NCBI RefSeq assembly: GCF_009884975.1
Contig: NZ_CP041970.1
Coordinates: forward strand, 3,906,001-3,970,000
Direction of reading: 5' to 3'
DNA from: Acinetobacter dispersus
Lineage (GTDB): Bacteria; Pseudomonadota; Gammaproteobacteria; Pseudomonadales; Moraxellaceae
Length of the DNA: 64,000 nt
Below the pieces are notes generated by a model that had not been told where the DNA came from, made no database searches, and saw nothing but the letters and a program-made list of their open reading frames with translations. The translations under genes and the position numbers were made by a program. Shown here in pieces: positions 1 through 7,661 of this stretch. Within the stretch, counting starts at the first letter, position 1; every line of letters begins with the position of its first letter.

Positions 1-1095
1 CGCAATAAATGTCGCAGGCGTCGGGCTATATTGAACACCAACACCGACATTCCAGTAACCTTCGGTTGGACCTAATGTCGTGACAGGGTTACCTGCACCA
101 GAGTCCCAACCGACTGATACATTACCAGCCCATTGATCATTGATTTTACGACCTACACCCGCAGTAATCGAGTATTGATCTTCGGTATAGGCAACAAGAT
201 CAAATCCGTCTTTTTTGCCAGTATTCTTTACAATATCTGATAGAACTGAACCTGCGCCAAATTTATATGGACGGATGGCAAAGTCTTTCCAGTTCACCCA
301 ACGTAAGTTTGCAAATGCAATCGTGTTTTCCATGATTCCTGTTTGAAAATCAAGATTGACAGATTGTGGGGTCGTGATTTCTGTCTGGCCTTCAGAATTA
401 TTAATCTGAGTAAAACCTGCATTGATCTCTGGGTATTTTGTCATACCTGCAGCACCATGTTTTTCATAAGCATTCATTTCGTGCTTGATTTTGGCACGAT
501 AAGTCAAAGAAGCTTTGAGTGCAATTTCAGGCATTTGATAAGCAACGCCCGCTAACCAGCCAACTGCTTCATCACGACCTGTTTTAAAATCATAACCGTT
601 ATAGGCACTATAGCTTTCACCGCGTAATAACACGGTGCTATCTAAAGTCTGGTAAACCGCACCTGCATAAAGGTTCCAGTTTTGATTTGGCTGATAACCG
701 AATAATAGGTTTAAGTTCTCAGTATCAACTGTAACTGATGTACCACCTTTAAATGGCACAGGGCGACTTTCGATAAAATTACTTTTGCCCGTATATTCTG
801 CATCTGCCCCATAAGGTTGGTCATAAATAAGACCAATCGAGAATTTATCCGTTGCTTGAATTTTTAGGGCTGCATTTGGCGAGTAGTAATGATTCGCCAT
901 ATTCCCAGTATTGTTTTGAGATATGTCCTTACCTGATACATTTGGATCAAGAACTGTGATACCCGCTTCAAAATAATTGTTTGGCTGTAAAAACGCTGCA
1001 ATTGATTGACCTGAGCGATCCAGTGCTGCGGCAAATGTTGTCGTTGTTGGGACTAAGCTAAGTAGTAGAGCCGTTTGAATAGCATTCAGCTTCAT
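1..1095 (-). CDS. FadL/OmpP1-family outer-membrane transporter (3' end cut by window)
   Basis: This open frame runs off the left edge; 365 codons are visible from an ATG at 1095. It begins with a signal peptide (MKLNAIQTALLL, ending near TFA-A) and continues as a FadL-type beta-barrel with many alternating aromatic strands. FadL proteins carry long-chain fatty acids or other hydrophobic compounds across the outer membrane. The protein is closely similar along its length to the product of the next gene (1348-2790), so the pair is a tandem duplication. The C-terminal strand lies outside the window. The substrate cannot be told from sequence. Confidence 0.9.
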   Translation of the reverse strand, partial: MKLNAIQTALLLSLVPTTTTFAAALDRSGQSIAAFLQPNNYFEAGITVLDPNVSGKDISQNNTGNMANHYYSPNAALKIQATDKFSIGLIYDQPYGADAEYTGKSNFIESRPVPFKGGTSVTVDTENLNLLFGYQPNQNWNLYAGAVYQTLDSTVLLRGESYSAYNGYDFKTGRDEAVGWLAGVAYQMPEIALKASLTYRAKIKHEMNAYEKHGAAGMTKYPEINAGFTQINNSEGQTEITTPQSVNLDFQTGIMENTIAFANLRWVNWKDFAIRPYKFGAGSVLSDIVKNTGKKDGFDLVAYTEDQYSITAGVGRKINDQWAGNVSVGWDSGAGNPVTTLGPTEGYWNVGVGVQYSPTPATFIA

Positions 1096-1302
1096 TAATA
1101 TGTTCTCTCAAATCACTTTGTAACAGAATGGCGCGGAAAGTAACATAATTTTTATTCGCTTAAATATTTTACAAATGTCAATAAATGAACTGGTAAGGTC
1201 ACGAAAAATAGTTGAGCATTCAAGTTTTATGTTGGTAGTTCTTAGGTTTTAAATGATTATTAGATATTGATCTATTATTTTGATTTTATTTATTAAAGCA
1301 CA

Positions 1303-1331
1303 ATAAAAAAGGTCATCTTAGGATGACCTTT
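1303..1331 (-). terminator. Rho-independent terminator of the second FadL gene
   Basis: A 10-bp perfect stem (1308-1317 with 1322-1331, loop of 4) is followed on the minus strand by a T run. It lies 17 bp past the stop codon of the gene ending at 1348 and separates the two FadL paralogues. Confidence 0.85.
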
Positions 1332-1347
1332 CTTTTATAAATTCTGA

Positions 1348-2790
1348 TTAGAATTTATAACCAATTTTTAAACCATATGCGATTGCTTTGTTATCTTCAA
1401 ACTCAGCAACATAGTCATTACCACCTGCTTGAGCACCAGTTTGCGCTTTAGCATCGCCTAACCAGAAGTATTTCACACCACCAGCAATAAATGTTGCAGG
1501 AGTAGGGCTATATTGAAGACCTACACCCACGTTCCAATAACCTTCTGTTGGACCAAGTGTAGTTACAGGATTACCTGCACCAGAATCCCAACCTACAGAA
1601 ACGTTACCAGCCCATTGCTCGCTGAGTTTACGGCCAACACCTGCGTTTACAGACCATTGGTCATCAGAGTATTCAACTAAGTTAAAGCCATTTGGACGAC
1701 CAATTAAACCACCAACTTGTTGTGATAAAACGCCAAATTTATATGGTTGGATTGAAAAATCTTTCCAGTTTACCCAGCGCACATTTGCGAAGGCAACAGT
1801 ATTCGCCATGATGCCTGTTTGGAAATCTAAGTTAACCGATTGAGGTGTGGTAATTTTTGTTTTTTTGTCTTCAGCAAGACCAGCTGCAAGTTGTCCAGGA
1901 TTTAGGCCTAAACCAGCAAGAACACCTGGTAACGCAGGGAAGGCTAATAAAGAAAGATCTTCTTGAGCTTTCACATCGTGATCGATTTCTGAGCGATAAG
2001 TTACAGAAGCTTTAAGTGCGATTTCAGGAATTTGGTAAGCAGCACCTGCTAACCAACCTACACCAGTCGTTTCTTTAATTTTGGCATCATAGCCATTATA
2101 AACACTGTATGCTTCACCACGAAGACTTACATTACCTTTAATTGTTTGAATTGCAGGACCTGCATAGAAGTTAAAGTTTTTTGTTGGTTGATAACCAAAA
2201 ACAAAAGAAAGGTTTTGAGTGTCTACTTCAACTTGAGTGTTATTTGAGCCTGTACTTGAGCCAAGATATCCTTTAGCGGCATTTAAAGCTCCCGCCAACT
2301 GTTGGAATTGTGGGCTGCCTTGTACCTGAGCTTTTGCAGCAGCAAGTGTTTGATCATTTACAGGTATATTTTTCTCTTGAAGTGCTGCAATGGCTCTTTT
2401 TGTAACAATACTATCAATAGATTTTGCTGATAGTACACCATCATTTGCGCTGGCTACAAAGACATTATCGCCAGTGTATTTTGCATCTGCACCAAATGGT
2501 TGATCGTAAAGTAGACCAAAAGAGAATTTATCAGTCAGTTGAAGTTTTAAAGCTGCGCTTGGGAACATGTAATCATCTGCCATATCACCAATTTTACGCT
2601 GAGTTGCAGTATCGCCAGCTTCTTTCCCTTTAACCGTTGGGTCTAGAACCGAAATACCCGCTTCAAAATAATTACCCGGTTGTAAAAATGCAGACATAGA
2701 TTGACCTGAACGGTCTAACGCGGCTGCAAAAACTCCAGTTGCAGGTAGCGTTGCTAAGATCATGGCAGTGCTAAGATGTTTTAATTTCAT
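1348..2790 (-). CDS. FadL/OmpP1-family outer-membrane transporter, second paralogue
   Basis: A 480-residue FadL-type outer-membrane protein with an N-terminal signal peptide (MKLKHLSTAMILATLP...) and a terminal aromatic beta strand (GYKF). The ATG at 2790 is preferred over the upstream in-frame start at 2850 because AAGGAAAG lies just before it and the signal peptide begins there. Compared with the neighbouring paralogue it carries about 55 extra residues (roughly 113-185), rich in Ala, Gln and Lys, inserted between two barrel segments, so an extracellular or plug loop has been enlarged. Likely role: uptake of long-chain fatty acids or hydrocarbons. Confidence 0.9.
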   Translation of the reverse strand: MKLKHLSTAMILATLPATGVFAAALDRSGQSMSAFLQPGNYFEAGISVLDPTVKGKEAGDTATQRKIGDMADDYMFPSAALKLQLTDKFSFGLLYDQPFGADAKYTGDNVFVASANDGVLSAKSIDSIVTKRAIAALQEKNIPVNDQTLAAAKAQVQGSPQFQQLAGALNAAKGYLGSSTGSNNTQVEVDTQNLSFVFGYQPTKNFNFYAGPAIQTIKGNVSLRGEAYSVYNGYDAKIKETTGVGWLAGAAYQIPEIALKASVTYRSEIDHDVKAQEDLSLLAFPALPGVLAGLGLNPGQLAAGLAEDKKTKITTPQSVNLDFQTGIMANTVAFANVRWVNWKDFSIQPYKFGVLSQQVGGLIGRPNGFNLVEYSDDQWSVNAGVGRKLSEQWAGNVSVGWDSGAGNPVTTLGPTEGYWNVGVGLQYSPTPATFIAGGVKYFWLGDAKAQTGAQAGGNDYVAEFEDNKAIAYGLKIGYKF

Positions 2791-3030
2791 TGTAATCTTT
2801 CCTTGAACTTCAAGATTCTTAAGTGTTAAGAAGCTATGATCTGACAACAAAAAAGTTATCTATCGTGATTGGCTATAACTTCATGTAACAAAAATACCAT
2901 AATTAAAATAAGAGTAAATGTTCTAAATGAACTAAGCAGTACGAAGGATTGGATGAAAATGGACAAAAATAAATCTTAAAAAATTTATATACATATGTGT
3001 TTTTATTTGTAAAATAATGATAAATATAAA

Positions 3031-3058
3031 TTATTATTTTAAAATAATAATCATTATT
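3031..3058. promoter_or_regulatory. Perfect palindrome overlapping a Fur-box-like sequence
   Basis: Positions 3031-3050 form a perfect 20-bp palindrome (TTATTATTTT and its complement). The overlapping 19 bases at 3040-3058 match the classical Fur consensus GATAATGATAATCATTATC at 15 of 19 positions. A weaker match lies at about 3012-3030. The region is so AT-rich that chance similarity is possible, and no iron gene is adjacent. Confidence 0.35.
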
Positions 3059-3178
3059 TTTGCATTTTTAAGAAAAAGTTTTTTCATACGGTCAAAGATT
3101 TTTTGTAAAAACTAGGATTTATTTCTCCATATTTACTTTTTAGGTATTTTTTTTAAGCACTTTAAATTTCATTCAAAT

Positions 3179-3230
3179 AATTTACGTAAAATTTACGTCT
3201 TCAGGTTTTTTCAATATAGAGAATTTACGT
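3179..3230 (+). promoter_or_regulatory. Three direct AATTTACGT repeats, candidate KdpE operator
   Basis: AATTTACGT occurs at 3179-3187, 3190-3198 and 3222-3230. The first two are 11 bp apart, one helical turn, and the third 32 bp further, about three turns. OmpR-family regulators such as KdpE typically bind head-to-tail repeats with this period. The repeats lie 36-87 bp upstream of kdpA. Assignment to KdpE is inference. Confidence 0.45.
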
Positions 3231-3265
3231 CCCCAATTTTCATACTAAAGCTGACCAATTTTTAA

Positions 3266-4975
3266 ATGGCATTTGCTATGTGGGAATTTATTTCTGTATT
3301 TATCCTTTCCTTGCTGTTGGCTTATCCGCTCGGTGCTTATCTTGCAGATGTGATGCAAGCAAAGCCAATGAAAAGTGATGCGTTGTTTAAATGGATTGAG
3401 CAACCAATTTATGCTGTTCTAAATGTGAAGCAGCATGGTATGAACTGGCGACAATATCTTGCTGCTTTTATCTTTAGCAATATTTTACTGCTTGCTGCAA
3501 GTGTCACAATCTTGATGACACAGGCATGGCTGCCGCTGAATCCTGACCATATTCCAAATATGAATTGGGATCTGGCATTGCATACCACCATTTCATTTCT
3601 AACCAATACTAATCAGCAGCATTATTCAGGACAGGCTCAACTGTCTTATTTATCGCAAATGACGGTGATTGTAGGTCTGCAATATTTATCGCCTATTATT
3701 GGCTTGGCATTGCTGGTAGCGATGTTAAGAGCCTTATTCCTACAATCTGGCAGGGAGGACGGTGCGGATAAGAAAGACTGGAATACAGTTAATTTGGGTA
3801 ATTACTGGATGGATATCATCCGACCATTATTTAGATTCTTTATTCCATTAGGTCTTATTTTTTCTTTGCTACTGACCTTTCAAGGTGTCCCTGCAACACT
3901 TTCAGCAGGTCCAACAGCGCAGATCTTAGAACAAAGCGCTGAGGTACAAACACAGCATATTCCGCTCGGTCCTGTTGCACCCATGGTCGCGATTAAACAA
4001 TTGGGGAGTAACGGTGGCGGTTGGTATGCCCCAAACAGTAGTGTGCCTTTAGAAAATCCAACACCTTTATCCAATGTAATTGAGATGATCGCGATCTTAC
4101 TGATCCCGTTGTCAGTGGTGTTTATGGTTGGGCATTTTATTCAACGTAAGAAATTGATGTGGATGATTTTTGGTAGCATGTTGTTGATGTCATTGCTTTC
4201 AACTTCACTGACCTTCTGGACTGAAAAATCATCCTTGACTCCGAATCTTGCATTAATGGAAGGGAAAGAGCTTCGTTTCGGTGCGGATGCATCTGCATTA
4301 TGGGGAAGTTTGACCACACAAGTGAATAACGGCTCGGTCAACATGATGCATGACTCTGCCTCACCACTGACGGGATTGGTTGAACTGTGCAATATGTTGA
4401 TTAATGCCATTTGGGGTGGTATCGGCTGTGGTCTATTACAGTTTTTTATTTACCTGTTCTTGGCTGTATTTATTGCAGGCTTGATGACGGGGCGTACTCC
4501 TGAGTTATTTGGCCGAAAAATTGAAGTGACTGAAATTAAGTTGTTAGCGTTGGTGATTTTATTACAGCCTGTGGTGATTCTTGGTTTGACTGCCATCGCA
4601 ATCGCTTTCCCATCCATTACAGGGAATTCAAATCCAGCATTTCACGGCATCAGCCAAGTGTTTTATGAGTATGTCTCTGCCTATGCCAACAATGGCTCAG
4701 GTTTTGAAGGTTTAGGTGATAACACATTATGGTGGAATCTGAGTGCCAGTGTCGCTTTATTGGCAGGTCGTTATAGCGTATTGATCATCCCTGTGTTGAT
4801 TGCAGTCAGTTTGGCAACCAAAGCTCAAGCAGCTGAAAGCAAAGGTTCTTTGCATATTGAATCTCCGACATTTGCACTGACCTTAATTGGGATCGTGTTG
4901 ATTCTCACCTTATTGCAATTCATGCCAGTGTTGGTGATCGGGCCAATTGCTGACTACTTGTCTATAAAAGTTTAA
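3266..4975 (+). CDS. kdpA: Potassium-transporting ATPase subunit KdpA
   Basis: KdpA is the K+-binding and translocating subunit of the high-affinity KdpFABC P-type ATPase in the inner membrane. The 569-residue product has the usual family length, about ten hydrophobic segments and the selectivity-filter-like loops typical of KdpA (for example NTNQQHYSG, SNGGGWYAPNSS and GNSNPAFHG). It is the first gene of kdpABCDE, all on one strand with gaps of 9-16 bp. A second ATG four codons in (3278) is an alternative start; neither has a strong ribosome-binding site. No kdpF is visible. Confidence 0.96.
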   Translation: MAFAMWEFISVFILSLLLAYPLGAYLADVMQAKPMKSDALFKWIEQPIYAVLNVKQHGMNWRQYLAAFIFSNILLLAASVTILMTQAWLPLNPDHIPNMNWDLALHTTISFLTNTNQQHYSGQAQLSYLSQMTVIVGLQYLSPIIGLALLVAMLRALFLQSGREDGADKKDWNTVNLGNYWMDIIRPLFRFFIPLGLIFSLLLTFQGVPATLSAGPTAQILEQSAEVQTQHIPLGPVAPMVAIKQLGSNGGGWYAPNSSVPLENPTPLSNVIEMIAILLIPLSVVFMVGHFIQRKKLMWMIFGSMLLMSLLSTSLTFWTEKSSLTPNLALMEGKELRFGADASALWGSLTTQVNNGSVNMMHDSASPLTGLVELCNMLINAIWGGIGCGLLQFFIYLFLAVFIAGLMTGRTPELFGRKIEVTEIKLLALVILLQPVVILGLTAIAIAFPSITGNSNPAFHGISQVFYEYVSAYANNGSGFEGLGDNTLWWNLSASVALLAGRYSVLIIPVLIAVSLATKAQAAESKGSLHIESPTFALTLIGIVLILTLLQFMPVLVIGPIADYLSIKV

Positions 4976-4991
4976 GTGGGGAGCAAACACA

Positions 4992-7004
4992 ATGAAACAT
5001 TCAAATGCGACACAACAAATGGATATTTTGAATAAAGAAATTATTCAACAAACCTTTCATAAACTGTTGCCACAATATGCTTTTAAAAACCCAGTGATGG
5101 CCTGTGTCTGGGTGGGAACAATCTTAACGATTATTGCAACCTTGATGGGCAGTGCCAGTTTAGGTTTTGGTTTGGTACTAAGCTTGATTCTATTGGTGAC
5201 GGTCTTATTCGCCAATTATGCAGAAGCAGTTGCAGAAGCTAAAGGTCGAGGACAAGCCGTATCATTGCGTCAGGCGCGTGAAAACCTAACTGCAAATCGT
5301 ATCCTGGATTTAGATGCAGTGCCGAATACGATTTCTGCCAATCTACTCAAAAAAGATGATTTGGTGATTGTCAAAGCGGGTGAAATTGTTCCTGCGGATG
5401 GTGAAATTATTCAAGGTTTCGCCACCATCAATGAGTCGGCAGTTACCGGTGAGTCTGCACCTGTACTCCGTGAAGCCAACACCGATCGTTCAGGTGTGAT
5501 TGGTGGTACCAAGGTTTTGTCCGATGAAATTATTATTCGGGTCAGTAATGAAGCAGGTCATAGCTTCTTAGACCGTATGATTGCTTTGGTGGAAGGGGCC
5601 AACCGCCAAAAAACACCGAATGAGATTGCACTGAGTATTTTGCTCAATATCATGACCATTACCTTTATTGTGGTGGTGACAACATTACCATTCATTGGGG
5701 CAATGGTGGGAATCAAAATCAGTATCGTCTTGTTGATTGCCCTGTTGGTATGTTTGATTCCAACCACGATTGGGGGCTTGTTGCCTGCGATTGGTATTGC
5801 GGGGATGAACCGTGCTTTAAAAGCCAACGTCTTAGCCAAATCAGGGAAAGCCGTGGAAGTTGCGGGTGATATTGATGTGTTGCTGTTGGATAAGACCGGC
5901 ACGATTACCTATGGTGATCGTCAAGCCACAGCTTTTTATCCTTTGGCTGGTGTGAGCCCTAGTGAGTTACGCCAGGCTGCAATGTTGACTTCTTTTGCCG
6001 ACCCAACCCCTGAAGGTAAATCCGTGGTAAGTCTTGGTAAAGAGTTAGGTGAAAGTATTAAAGAACCAGCGGGTGCGGAGTTTATGCAGTTTAGTGCGTC
6101 GACACGTTTATCTGGGGTAGACTTGGTCACAGGACAAAAGATTCGAAAAGGCGCTGTCGATGCCATCCTTAAATTTACTAATCAAGAGATCAAGGACAAC
6201 ATTGAGCTTAAAACCCGCGTAGAACAGGTGGCTTCTAAAGGTGCGACACCACTCGTAGTCGCTTCGAATCACAGTATTCTGGGCGTGATTGAACTTTCGG
6301 ATGTGATTAAGCAAGGGATTAAAGAACGTTTTGCGCTGTTACGTGAGATGGGCATCAAAACCATTATGGTCACGGGGGATAATCCGCTTACTGCGGCGGC
6401 CATCGCGGCTGAAGCAGGGGTAGACGATTATATTGCTGAAGCAAGACCTGAAGATAAATTGGCTTGTATTCGTAAAGAGCAAGCCGCTGGTAAATTGGTG
6501 GCAATGGTCGGTGATGGAACCAATGATGCGCCAGCTTTGGCTCAAGCCGATATTGGTTTAGCGATGAACTCTGGTACGCAAGCCGCCAAGGAAGCAGGCA
6601 ACATGGTGGACTTGGACTCTGATCCGACCAAACTGCTGGATGTGGTGGAAATAGGGAAGCAACAATTGATTACCCGTGGTGCATTAACTACTTTTTCCTT
6701 GGCAAATGACGTGTCTAAGTATTTTGTGATCTTACCTGCACTGTTTGCAGTAGCAATTCCACAACTTGGGGTGCTGAATATTTTGCAACTCAGTAGTCCG
6801 AGCAGTGCAGTAATTTCAGCATTGATTTTTAATGCGGTGATTATTCCGATGCTGATTCCATTGGCATTAAGAGGTGTGCAATTCAAGCCAGCCAGTGCAT
6901 TGCAATTGCTACGCCGTAATATGCTGATTTACGGTGTAGGTGGTGTGATCTTTCCGTTTATTGCGATCAAGTTAATTGATCTTGTTGTGTCATTGTGGAT
7001 TTAG
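4992..7004 (+). CDS. kdpB: Potassium-transporting ATPase ATP-binding subunit KdpB
   Basis: KdpB is the P-type ATPase subunit that hydrolyses ATP to drive K+ import through KdpA. The 670-residue sequence shows the actuator motif TGES (152-155), the phosphorylation motif DKTGT with the catalytic Asp at 300, the nucleotide-binding domain, and the hinge GDGTNDAP (507-514). Hydrophobic segments flank these domains. GGGGAG lies upstream of the ATG at 4992. It sits between kdpA and kdpC as in other kdp operons. All key residues look intact. Confidence 0.97.
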   Translation: MKHSNATQQMDILNKEIIQQTFHKLLPQYAFKNPVMACVWVGTILTIIATLMGSASLGFGLVLSLILLVTVLFANYAEAVAEAKGRGQAVSLRQARENLTANRILDLDAVPNTISANLLKKDDLVIVKAGEIVPADGEIIQGFATINESAVTGESAPVLREANTDRSGVIGGTKVLSDEIIIRVSNEAGHSFLDRMIALVEGANRQKTPNEIALSILLNIMTITFIVVVTTLPFIGAMVGIKISIVLLIALLVCLIPTTIGGLLPAIGIAGMNRALKANVLAKSGKAVEVAGDIDVLLLDKTGTITYGDRQATAFYPLAGVSPSELRQAAMLTSFADPTPEGKSVVSLGKELGESIKEPAGAEFMQFSASTRLSGVDLVTGQKIRKGAVDAILKFTNQEIKDNIELKTRVEQVASKGATPLVVASNHSILGVIELSDVIKQGIKERFALLREMGIKTIMVTGDNPLTAAAIAAEAGVDDYIAEARPEDKLACIRKEQAAGKLVAMVGDGTNDAPALAQADIGLAMNSGTQAAKEAGNMVDLDSDPTKLLDVVEIGKQQLITRGALTTFSLANDVSKYFVILPALFAVAIPQLGVLNILQLSSPSSAVISALIFNAVIIPMLIPLALRGVQFKPASALQLLRRNMLIYGVGGVIFPFIAIKLIDLVVSLWI

Positions 7005-7013
7005 GAGTGAGAG

Positions 7014-7649
7014 ATGAATACTTTATTGAATCATGAGCAATTGAATCAGCAGAATTTAAAATTATCCAATTCAGTGCATGCAATTTTACGTCCAAGCCTT
7101 GGTTTGATTGTGGTCGGATTTGTGATCGCTGGGGTCTTATATTCTACTGCGAGTGTATCGATTGCTCAGTTGATTTTTCCGAAGCAGGCCAATGGCAGTT
7201 TAATCGAACTTGATGGCAGAATTGTTGGTTCAAGTTTGGTGGGGCAAAATTTTGTTGGTGAACAATATTTCCATGGCCGTCCTAGTGCGGTAAGTTACAA
7301 TGTTGATGGGATGGCAGGCAGTAATTTGGCGGTTTCTAATCCTGACTTACAAAAACAAATTAAGGAAAGAACAGTGCAATTTGCTCACAATAATCACATT
7401 TCAGAACAGCAGGTACCGAACGATATGGTTACGGCATCAGGCAGTGGGATTGATCCTGATATTTCACCTGAGAGTGCATTATTACAAGTGAAACGGGTGG
7501 CTCAACAACGTCATTTATCAGAACAACAACTTCGAGACTTAGTGCAACAACAGATTCAGCCTGCACAGCTTGGTTTATATGGGCAAGCACGAGTCAATGT
7601 GCTACAGCTGAATCTAGCCTTAGATCAATTGTCATCGACCACACGTTGA
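7014..7649 (+). CDS. kdpC: Potassium-transporting ATPase subunit KdpC
   Basis: KdpC is the single-span membrane subunit that stabilises the KdpFABC complex and assists ATP binding by KdpB. The 211-residue protein has one N-terminal transmembrane helix (about residues 28-52) followed by the conserved periplasmic part, including GQNFVGEQYFHGRPSA and the SGSGIDPDISPESA motif. GGAGTGAGAG precedes the ATG. It starts 9 bp after kdpB and is followed 12 bp later by kdpD. Confidence 0.96.
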   Translation: MNTLLNHEQLNQQNLKLSNSVHAILRPSLGLIVVGFVIAGVLYSTASVSIAQLIFPKQANGSLIELDGRIVGSSLVGQNFVGEQYFHGRPSAVSYNVDGMAGSNLAVSNPDLQKQIKERTVQFAHNNHISEQQVPNDMVTASGSGIDPDISPESALLQVKRVAQQRHLSEQQLRDLVQQQIQPAQLGLYGQARVNVLQLNLALDQLSSTTR

Positions 7650-7661
7650 TAGAGCGCACTT

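Larger units (their letters stand above)
2791..3265. other. Intergenic region between fadL-like gene and kdpA
   Basis: A 475-bp, very AT-rich divergent region with no convincing gene. It holds the promoters of the FadL gene (-) and the kdp operon (+), a perfect 20-bp palindrome at 3031-3050, a Fur-box-like sequence at 3040-3058, and three direct copies of AATTTACGT close to kdpA. No kdpF small ORF could be found here. Confidence 0.7.

Noticed and set aside
3100..3265. kdpF upstream of kdpA
   Set aside because: No small hydrophobic frame with a start codon and ribosome-binding site was found.
5558..5902. Minus-strand frames inside kdpB and other long genes
   Set aside because: They are antisense shadows of strongly conserved genes without domains of their own.
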